Below, piece after piece: positions 36,643 through 45,300 of a stretch of DNA of 64,000 bases. The stretch is from Humidesulfovibrio sp. (GTDB lineage Bacteria > Desulfobacterota > Desulfovibrionia > Desulfovibrionales > Desulfovibrionaceae). The translations under genes were made by a program, and so were the position numbers. The notes under the pieces are model-generated. The model was given only the letters and a program-made list of their open reading frames with translations. It was not told the origin of the DNA and did not search any database. Every line of letters begins with the position of its first letter. The first letter of the stretch is position 1. The DNA is taken from assembly GCF_031082295.1 (NCBI RefSeq), contig NZ_JAVHLD010000013.1, forward strand, positions 1 to 64,000, in the 5' to 3' direction.

Positions 36643-36665
36643 GTGGCTACATTCAGTGGCTACAT
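36643..36665. repeat. Direct repeat GTGGCTACAT (candidate integrase arm site)
   Basis: Two perfect copies of GTGGCTACAT start at 36643 and 36656, 13 bp apart, between the tRNA terminator and the first phage gene. Short direct repeats near an att site are typical of arm-type integrase binding sites (inference); the other end of the prophage lies outside the window. Confidence 0.45.
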
Positions 36666-36675
36666 AAACGCTAGT

Positions 36676-36981
36676 TTACACAGGCGGGTTGGCAGCAGCG
36701 CGGACCTCAACAAAAGCCAGAAAAGATTCCACAGCATCCCAAGAAGCGGGCATACGAAGCAGCTCCTGATGCGCCTCAATGGTGACTGTTTCCATGCCCA
36801 TGAACTCACCGTCAGGGCCAAACATAGGGCGTTCTTCGGTGTATGTAGGGACATCCACGACAACAGACGGGAAGGCCGAAACTGCGTACTCGCCAGCGCC
36901 TTCGATCACTTCCACACCTTCTGGCAACTGCGCCAGCAGCTCGCGCGACAATTCCACTTCCGGGTGATGCAAAAGTATCAT
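36676..36981 (-). CDS. Phage protein of unknown function, distal to tail genes
   Basis: This 101-aa protein (MILLHHPEVELSRELLAQL...) follows the Gly-rich tail gene and is the last phage gene before the tRNA. AGGAGG lies 8 bases before the ATG. No family was recognised; small genes after tail fibres often encode fibre chaperones, but nothing in the sequence proves it. Confidence 0.6.
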   Translation of the reverse strand: MILLHHPEVELSRELLAQLPEGVEVIEGAGEYAVSAFPSVVVDVPTYTEERPMFGPDGEFMGMETVTIEAHQELLRMPASWDAVESFLAFVEVRAAANPPV

Positions 36982-36993
36982 GCTACCAGCCTC

Positions 36994-38043
36994 CTATGCT
37001 GCCGTGAAAATGTTAACCGAGCCAGCGCCGCCAGCACCGCCGTCGTCCCCAATGCGTCCAAGGCCCCCGACACCGCCAGAAGCCCGCACAGTGCCTAAAT
37101 TGCTGTACCCGCCTGGGGCGGTGACAATGACCACGCACCCGCCACCCGCACCGCCGCCGCCCGAACTACCAGCAATACGGCTGTCATTACCCCCGCCTTT
37201 GGCCCCATCAGCACTAATAATGCACCCGGAGGCTACAGATACTAATGGTGAGAACAGCATCAGCAACCCACCGCCAGCCCCCGTACCAGCAGAAAGAGAG
37301 CCAGTACCAGCACCAACTGGGTCGCCAGCACCGCCGCCAGCATTTGCGCCAAGACCCGCAGAACCTGTGGCACCATAAGCACCAGCGTCCGCGCTAGGCC
37401 CTGGGACGCTGGCAACACCACCGGAACCAGCTCCACCGCAGCATGGACCACCCTTGCCGCCAGCCCCAACTGATACCGTCCCACCGCTTTGTGGAGCGCC
37501 CGTTGCACCTCCGCCAGTCTGCATAGCAGATGCCGCAGACCCAGGATGCCCATTGTTGTCTCCTGAAGCTGTCCATCCGGCAGCGCCAGCAGCGCCCTCC
37601 CCAAGAACTATATAGCCCGCGAGACTACGCTTGAGCTTGCGCTGGATATAGGCTGGCACGATGTCAAACACGGTGACGTTGCCGAAGTTCCCGGCTTTGC
37701 CCAGCTTGTCGATGTTGATTTTTCCTCCGTTTTTCAACTCCACCGAAACAGACGAAAATACGATCAGCCCTTTGCAGTTAGCGCTGACCGTGAGCGTTCC
37801 GCCGTCCACAATGAGCTTTTTACACATGAGAACAGCGGCCTCAGTGATTGTGTCGATGTCCAGTGTGGCCGAGCCAGTGACGGTCCAGGTGCCGTCGCTG
37901 TAGCTGACCACCCCGGTGATGTTGCCAAAGGCCGAGCCATCACCGAACAGCGACTGTGTCCCCAGCGGACCGGGAGGAATCCCCCCGACCCCTCCGGGCC
38001 AGCCACCGCCGCCTTCATGCGGTGACATGATGAGGCTAGGCAT
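36994..38043 (-). CDS. Glycine-rich phage tail/fibre protein
   Basis: This 349-aa protein has an N-terminal Gly/Pro-rich start, a beta-rich central part (about 40-150, with ITGVVSYSDGTWTVTGSATL) and a C-terminal half dominated by Gly, Ala and Ser (GGKGGPCCGGAGSGGVAS, GGGGAGGGCVVIVTAPGGYS). Gly-rich domains of this type occur at the tips of tail fibres and form polyglycine helix bundles that bind host receptors. The start at 38043 overlaps the preceding stop by 8 nt; an ATG at 38028 is an alternative. Confidence 0.65.
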   Translation of the reverse strand: MPSLIMSPHEGGGGWPGGVGGIPPGPLGTQSLFGDGSAFGNITGVVSYSDGTWTVTGSATLDIDTITEAAVLMCKKLIVDGGTLTVSANCKGLIVFSSVSVELKNGGKINIDKLGKAGNFGNVTVFDIVPAYIQRKLKRSLAGYIVLGEGAAGAAGWTASGDNNGHPGSAASAMQTGGGATGAPQSGGTVSVGAGGKGGPCCGGAGSGGVASVPGPSADAGAYGATGSAGLGANAGGGAGDPVGAGTGSLSAGTGAGGGLLMLFSPLVSVASGCIISADGAKGGGNDSRIAGSSGGGGAGGGCVVIVTAPGGYSNLGTVRASGGVGGLGRIGDDGGAGGAGSVNIFTAA

Positions 38044-38476
38044 CTGCGAATTTCCAGCCGCGAGTCTGAATCCACGCGGTCTTGCCAGAGGTCAGCGCGG
38101 CGTTGAACTTCGCACGCAACTTCCAGCCAGCGGGGATGATGAGGAACTTGTTTCCGGCGATGTCGGCCTGGACGATGCCCGCCATGTTCGCGTGACCGAG
38201 CACGTTCGTCGGAGGAGTGGCCCCATCAGACTTGCTACCAGCAGTTATCGCAGTCGGAACATTCGTGATCTGGTAGTCATTGGTCCCGTCGTGCAGATAC
38301 AGGTTGCACAACGCGACAGCAGTATCGTCGGTGGCGATGGTGATGCTGTCGATGCGCTGATCGACACCAGCGGTAACAGTCGTAAGGTCTGCCTCGGTCG
38401 TGGACGAAGCAGCGGGGAAACTGACCAGATTACCAATAGCAACGCCAGCGTAAATCGGAGTGGTGTTGACAGCCAT
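38036..38476 (-). CDS. Phage structural protein, probably tail-associated
   Basis: This 146-aa, beta-rich soluble protein (MAVNTTPIYAGVAIGNLVSF...; AGWKLRAKFNAALTSGKTAWI) has no signal peptide or membrane segment. Its position between the gp17-like fibre gene and the Gly-rich tail protein suggests a tail spike or baseplate-decoration role. GGAGG precedes the ATG with 9-base spacing. I do not recognise the family. Confidence 0.6.
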   Translation of the reverse strand: MAVNTTPIYAGVAIGNLVSFPAASSTTEADLTTVTAGVDQRIDSITIATDDTAVALCNLYLHDGTNDYQITNVPTAITAGSKSDGATPPTNVLGHANMAGIVQADIAGNKFLIIPAGWKLRAKFNAALTSGKTAWIQTRGWKFADA

Positions 38477-38478
38477 GA

Positions 38479-39390
38479 TTATGCACCTCCACAGGTTGCT
38501 TGCAGTACAAGGTTGGCGGCCACTGTGAGGCTGGCCGGGACGTCTGGAATATCCGCATTTGTTGGAACCTGGTCTGGATCGGTCCCTATATCCACCCGAA
38601 AAACAAGCACCTCATTTCCACCAGGATTAAGAGTGGACACAAGCAGTCCGGAATTGGAAGCCAGACCAAGCTTTTGGCCAAGATATCCCGACGCCGCATC
38701 CGTTGCGCTTATCATCACCGTGCCGACCGCCGCAGCGGCCTCGTCCGCGCTGTCCGCAGCGGCAGCGGCAAAGCCTTCGGCTGCATCCTTGGCGGCCACG
38801 GCCGCGAGTTCGGCGTCCTCGGCGTTGGTTTCCGCAGTCTGCGCGGCCTGGGCAAAGCCTTCCGCGCTAGAAATCTGCGTCGTTGTCGGCCCATTGACCA
38901 GGGCGTTTGCCGATCCGTTCCATGTCAGCACAGCGTTGGCCACGGGGCTGGGCACGGAAAGGGTGGCCCCGGAATAGGACACCGGCAGCGCCAGGCAACG
39001 ATTGATCTGCTCCTGCAGGGCGAGGCAGACCATGATGGCCCGGTCCAGGCAGTCCTCCAGCGGCTCGGCCGGCACACCGTCGCCGGGCTGGAAATCCGTC
39101 TCCTGGGTCATTCCCGGCACGCGTCTGGCGGTAAGGGTCCAGCCCGTAGGCAGCACTGGATAGGCGCTCCCGGCCAAGGGGAACGTCAGCGTGCCGCTGG
39201 ACTCCCCGGCGCCCGTGAGGCTGTAGTCCACGCCTTGCACAAGCGGATATTCCACGTTGGGCGTCACCAGGGTGTTGGTGATGATGGCCACCACGTCCGC
39301 GTCCTGCTGGAAGGGAAAGCGCAGCGGAAAGCTCGTGGCGGCATCGTTGCCGGAATAGTCCTCGCGGTTTTTATCGGTGGAGAACGCCAT
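38479..39390 (-). CDS. T7 gp17-like tail fibre N-terminal protein
   Basis: This 303-aa protein begins MAFSTDKNREDYSGNDAATS and continues with YPLVQGVDYSLTG and LTARRVPGMTQETDFQPGD, a beta-rich segment shared by phage tail-fibre N-termini that attach to the tail tube. A later Ala/Glu-rich stretch (about 165-225, EGFAQAAQTAETNAEDAELA) is a coiled coil, a trimerisation shaft. The receptor-binding tip is probably carried by the separate downstream proteins, as this one is much shorter than T7 gp17 (553 aa). Its start shares a base with the giant gene's stop (TAATG). Confidence 0.75.
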   Translation of the reverse strand: MAFSTDKNREDYSGNDAATSFPLRFPFQQDADVVAIITNTLVTPNVEYPLVQGVDYSLTGAGESSGTLTFPLAGSAYPVLPTGWTLTARRVPGMTQETDFQPGDGVPAEPLEDCLDRAIMVCLALQEQINRCLALPVSYSGATLSVPSPVANAVLTWNGSANALVNGPTTTQISSAEGFAQAAQTAETNAEDAELAAVAAKDAAEGFAAAAADSADEAAAAVGTVMISATDAASGYLGQKLGLASNSGLLVSTLNPGGNEVLVFRVDIGTDPDQVPTNADIPDVPASLTVAANLVLQATCGGA

Positions 39391-42300
39391 TACTTAGCCT
39401 CCTTGGGTGCGCGGAAGAACAGGCGCATGGGGTTTACCGTCTTGCCCTCGGCCATGTCGTGGACGCCCTGCACCGCCCGCCAGATGGGCCGGGTGGGAAT
39501 GCCCACGCTGAAGCCGACCAGATCCACCAGGGACTGCGCCGCCAGCAAAAACTCGCCGTCCCTATTCTTGCCGTCAAGCAGGTTCATCGTGCGTTGCACC
39601 AACTTGCCTACGTCCTCCACGGGCTTGAGGGCCGCGGCGCCGCTCGCGCGGCCGCCGAACTCGATGGAGCGCACACCCTCGCGGATGAGGGGCAGGCCCG
39701 AAAGCAGGTAGCCGAACAGGTCAAAAAACAGGTCGCGGAACTCCGGCCAGGGCTCGCCCTTGGCCCAGGCGATGATGCACGAGGTCAAGAGCGGCGGCAG
39801 CACCCAGGAGAGCATGACGTGGCGCATAAAGTCCTGGCTGGAGATCATGCTCTCGCGCCAGCCCCGGATGAAATAGGCCTGGTTGTTCAGCAGATTGGCC
39901 GAGAAGGACATGAACATGGAGAACAGCCTGGCCACGCCGGCGGAGCGCAAAAAGGTCGGCGCGTCCACGATGCCGCCGCTGGCCTGAGCGCGCTTGACCT
40001 TTTCGTCCGCGTAGGCAACGGCGCTGGCCGGGTCCATGCCGCGCTGGTTCAGGGCCTGGTCGTAGGCGCCGTACCACGTGGGATAGGCCACCAAAGCGTC
40101 CATGGTCTGGATGAGCGAGAACATGAAATCCTGGTAGTCCTTGACCGTGAGGTTGATGCCGACCTTTTGCAGCAGCTTGATCTGGTGCTTGTCCAGGTCG
40201 AGCCGCATCACCAGGTCGTGCATGGTGGAGTCAAGGTTGTGCCTGCGGTCGGCCATGTAGGGCGAAAGGTCCGCAGCCACGGCAAAGGCGTCGGCCCCGT
40301 GCTCGGCCATGATGGCCGCGCCCTTCATGAAGGCCTTGAACCCGATTTCCTGCCAGGACATGGACGCGCTGGAGAGCTGGGTCAACGCCGTCTGCATGGA
40401 CAGGCCAAGGGCCTGCAGGCTGCCCAGCACGCGCAGTTTCTCGAACATCTTGTCGAACTTGCCCGGCATGACCAGGCTGGGCCGGGCCTGGCGGCGCAGC
40501 CAGTTGCCCAGCTCCATGTATGAGTCCTCGCCCAGCGCCTTGACCCAGGCCGTGCGGAACTCGGGCACGGCCACCAGCTTGTAGGCGTTGCGCAGGGGCA
40601 GGCCGTAGTGGATGAAGTGCAGGCTGGAATTGATGTGCGAGGACAGCACGCCGAGGGACAAAAGCGGCGGCAGGCTGGAGCCCTTGCGCTCCTTGGTGAA
40701 GGAGTTGACCGGGTTGGACTTGCGGAACACGGCCGCCGTGTGCTGGATCTCGTCGGCGTAGGCTCCGGTTTCCACCTCGTTCATGAGCTTGTCCAGCCCG
40801 CCCAGGAAGGCGGCCTTGTCACTCAGGCGATGGTCGAAGATGAGCGGAAAGTACCCGCCGCGCAGGTGCCCGGCCGGAGAATCCAGGGCCAGGGGCTCCA
40901 CCTTGATGAGCGGCCCGCCGTTGACCACGCGGTGCACGTGGTCGATGAGCGGGTAGAGCTCGTCGATGGTGTCCCAAATCTGTTGCACCATGCGCCATTC
41001 GTCGGCGGTCAGGCGCTCGGTGATCTTGGCCAGATGGTCGTAGGTCCAGCCGTAGCCGCCCATAAGCGCGCGGATGTTGCCCTCGTTGCCCATGTTGAGC
41101 GCCACCATGAGCACCTTCTGGCGGTCCCACAGGCCGCCCCACTCCTGGGCCACCTCGGCCCGCAGCGGCACGCCCTCGATCTTGAACACCTCGGCGCGGT
41201 CCTGGGCCAGGTAGGGCTCGAATATCTTGTCCAGCTTGTCGCCCATTTGGCGCAGGGCGTGCTGCTTGTCGCTCTCGGCCTGGTCAAAGGGATGCACCAG
41301 GTAGGTGGTGGTATTCCCGGCCTTGGAGTTGGGCCCGTGGTTGGTAAAGCCGTCCGCCGCGTCGGCCCAATAGCGCACCATGCCCAGCTCGGCCATGAGC
41401 CCGCGCGCCCGGATGAGAACCTTGCGGCTTTCGCGCTCGCGCTCGGAATAGGCCTTGGGCCCCTTGGTCAGCTGGTTCATGGTGACGACCGAGCGTTCTG
41501 CCACGTCGGTGATGAGCAGGTCCTCGGCCAGGCCCAGCATCTTGCGCTCGTTCACGCCCTGGTGGTGCAGATAGTTGAGGGCGCCCTTGAGCTCGCGCAT
41601 CTGCGCCACGGTCATGGTCTGCACCGAGCGGAAGCCGGACTGCGGCTCGGAGAACAGCCAGGCCGGAATCTCGGCCAGGGCCGCCACGTCGATGCCCTTT
41701 TCCTGCACGAACTGCAGCAGGGGCGGCATGTCGTAGGGCATGGCCGGGGCCATGGTCGGCGTGCCCAGGCCAAAGCGCTGGACGATGGCCATGGCCTGCT
41801 CGCGGTAGTCGAAGTCCATCCGCTTGGAATAGAAAATCCGCTTGGACAGGTCCTTGAGCTTGGACATTTCCTCCCGCGCCTGGGTGCGCTCGCGGATCTC
41901 GGCCAGGGCCAGGCGGCGGCGCTCGTTGGCCTCGGACACGCGCTCGGCCCACTTTTCGCGCAGGACCGCGACGCGCGCCTTGTCCACCTCGCGCTGCTCC
42001 TTGACGGCCATGTTGGCCTCGTTCTTGAGCGCCACGGCCAACAGGAACTTGTCCTGCTTGATCTGCTGGCCGACCTTGGCCACGGCGGCCTTGAGGTTCT
42101 GGAAACTGGATTGCAGCTGGGCCACGGTCATGTTCTCGACCTTGCGCGACACCATGCGCTTGATGCCTTCCATGCTGGCCGGAACGAAGTTGCGCGTCAG
42201 GCGCTGGAGCATGCGGGCCTCGGCGTCCAGGCGCCTCTCCTGCAGCTCGTTGGCCCACGGGGTGCCGTACTCGTTCCAATCGGCATCGAACTGCGCCAAA

Positions 42301-45300
42301 CCGGACTCCACGAAGGCGCGGCGCTGCTCGCCGCCCTTGAAGTTCAAGGCCTCCAGCACGGCCTCGGGCGAGTCGAACTCGAACTCGATCATGGCCTGCT
42401 CCACGGTGTAGGTGGAGTCCTTGGACAGAAGCCCGGGCCGCACGCGCTCGTTCACGTCCTGCCCCCACAGATAGCGCGCGCTTTCCAAGTTAATCTTGGG
42501 TCCTGGCTTGTAGTCTTTGGCTTTGCGGTCCGGGCGCTCCTGCATCAGGGGGTCGTAGTTGTAGGCCAGGTAGGTGACGAGGCGATAGGCCTTGTTGTTG
42601 CGCAGCTCGTCGTCGAAGTGCTCCACCAGCTGCTGGCGGTACTTGCGGCGCTCGGCCTCGTGGTACTTCTGCATTTCGATGTCCGCGGCGAGCGACGCGC
42701 GGTTGGCCAGCGTCTCGTAGGCGTCCAGCTCCTGCCTGGTGAGCACGGACTCGTCCAGGCTCGTCTCTCCGGCAAAGATGGGCTCCAGGCCGTACTTGTT
42801 GCGGGCGCCGTCCAGTTCTTCCTGGGTGGCCAGCATGCGGTCGTACACGCCCCGGATCTCGGGGTTGATCTTGACGCCGGCGCCGCGCGCGGCCTTGTAC
42901 AGGGCCAGGAGCCAGCGCTTGAACTTGGCAAAGACCTCGTACATGGCCTCGGTGGGGGCCTTGCCTTCGCGCAGGTAGGTGAGGAAGCCGTTGGCGAACC
43001 GCTCCTGCCCTTCCTCCGAGATCCGCTCGTCCTTCTCGCGCAGCCAGGCGCGGATGGTGGCCAGGTCCGCCTCCTGCTGGGCCGTGGCGTGGCCCAGGCC
43101 GACCAAACGCTCCAGCTCGGTCAGGTACAGGTGCCCGCTTTCGTGCGGCACGGTGGAGACGTTGGCCTTCTCGAACGTGCTGATGATGGTCTGCCCGTGC
43201 TCCCAATGGATGGCGCCGTACTTGCTGCCTGCCATGCTTTGATACAGCGCCTGGCCATCGGCCACGGTCTGGCGCAAGGCCGGGGTGATGGTCAGGGAAT
43301 GGACCGAGATGTTGCCTAAGCGCTCTGCCTCGGCCCAGGCTTCCGCAGCGGTGTTGTGGCGCGAAAGAATGTCCGGCGAGTCCCGGCGCTCCAGGCGGTA
43401 GGGTTGGGACTGGCTATCTCGGTTGACCTTAAACTCTCCGGCGTCAAGGTTCGTCTCCCCCACCTTGGCGCTGGGGTCCAACTTCTTGACGTACTCGGCC
43501 ACGGCCTTGGGCAACATCTTGTCGTAAAAGCCCTTCATTCCACCGCCGCCGATGTCCAGACCGTTGCCGGACTCCTTGCCCTCGGCCTCAGCCATGATCT
43601 TTTCAGCCATGGGCTTGCCAATAGCTTCATCCAGCGGCTTGTTCACCAAACCGTCAAAAGCCCTGTTGCGCGAGTCAACGCGGCCAATCGTTCCGTCAGC
43701 GCCGATAAACAGGTCTGCCTGGGCACCATCGGTCGTCACCAGCGTTGCGATTCTTTGTGGCCCGCCACCGTTCTGGCGCCAAGCGATACTTTCCAGAGAA
43801 GCACTCAATTTATACCGCGCGGCCTGCTGCTCGCCCGTGGTCCAGGCCACGGCGTCGTAGCCCTTTTCCACGGCCTCGCGCAGGATGCGCTTGAAGGCCA
43901 GCATGGCCCAGGATTTTTTGAAGGGGGCGTTAGGCACGCCCACAGTACGCTTGCCTTCAAGCCTCACTTTTTCATCGTAAATTTCATAGTATAGGTTATT
44001 GGCCTGCTGCTTCTCCGCTTCTGTTGGCAGTTGGTCCGCAGAGCGTCCGTCTAACAAGCGGTCAAGTTCGGCTTGAAGCGCGTCAAGTTTGGCTTGGCTT
44101 CCCGCCACCAATTCCTGGGAATATCCCTTCTTCCGCCCTGCCTGGTGCCAATCGCTTTGGATCTCCTCGATGAACAGCACACGGTTGCCGTCCGCGTCCA
44201 TGCGGTCGTTCAGGCGCACGTGGGCCAGGACGTTGGGCTCCTCCCAATGCGGTGAGCGGTACACATCCGGGCTTGCCGCCGCGGTGATCTTGCCCTCCTT
44301 TGGCACCATCACGCCACGGTCGTAAAAGCCACGTACTTCGGCGTCGGTCGCCTTTGCCTGCGGGAAACGCGCGCGATAATCGGTCAAGAACTGCGCAAAG
44401 GTCATGTCCGTGCGCTGGCTCGGCAGCGTCAGCAGCACCTCGCGGTAGTTCTCGCCACCGGGGAGTTGGTAGCTGGCAAACTTCGGCGTGTTCGCCGTGC
44501 TGCCAGTTTCCTCGTCGATGCCTTCCCAGGCTTCTTGAATACGCGCCGCCTCGTCCCAATTTCCCGCCGCCTCGGCTTCATTGATAGCCTGTTGCCACTC
44601 GTTGCCCGTATAGTTGTATTTGCTGTTGCTGCGTTTGGTGATTTCCTCCAGCCTCGGCCCGCCTTCCTTGATGAACTGGAGCACCTGCTCCTTGCTGATC
44701 TTCGCGTCGGAGTCCTGGGCCACGCGGATGTAGTGCTCCAACCCAAGATCGGACAGTTCCTCGGGGCGCAGTCCTGGCTTGGGCGTGCCGTTCTTGTCCC
44801 AAAACTGACTGAGCCAGAACTTGGCCGGCTGAGGCTTCTTGACGTTGATGCCTTCCAAAAAGCGCGCCGTGGGCGAGTAGAACGCGGGCGCCGACTGAAA
44901 GAACAGCCGCCCCTCGTGGTCCTTGACACCTTCGAGCATAGACAATACTGTCATTTCGGAAATGCCAACTGCTGGCCGCGTGGGACTCTGGCTCTTGCCG
45001 GAAGAAGGCGCGGAGGTACCGGTTGGCATCTTCTTTTCCGAGCGCAGGTCATACAGCCGGAAGTCCTCCAACTCCTTGACGCCCTTCTCGGCCTCCTTCA
45101 CCGTCAGCTTGACCACGTAGATGCTGTCGCCCACGCGCACCGGGGAGTACAGGCGATGCACCTGCGCCACGCCGGCCTGCTTCTTCAAATCCAGGTGGGT
45201 TTCCACCAGCACCGCGTTTTTCACGATGTCCGAGAGCACCGTCATCACCTGCACCATGGCCGGGTAGTGCCCCTCGTCCGGGTGGTCCTGGGCCACGTGG

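Noticed and set aside
36676-39390. Possible diversity-generating retroelement, given BPP-1-like head genes
   Set aside because: No reverse transcriptase, Avd-like gene or template/variable repeat pair was seen in the window; it could still lie outside.
40608-43319. 903-aa + strand ORF opposite the giant phage gene
   Set aside because: It is a mirror-frame ORF of a GC-rich coding strand, with Leu/Gly/His/Val-rich low-complexity sequence and no motifs.
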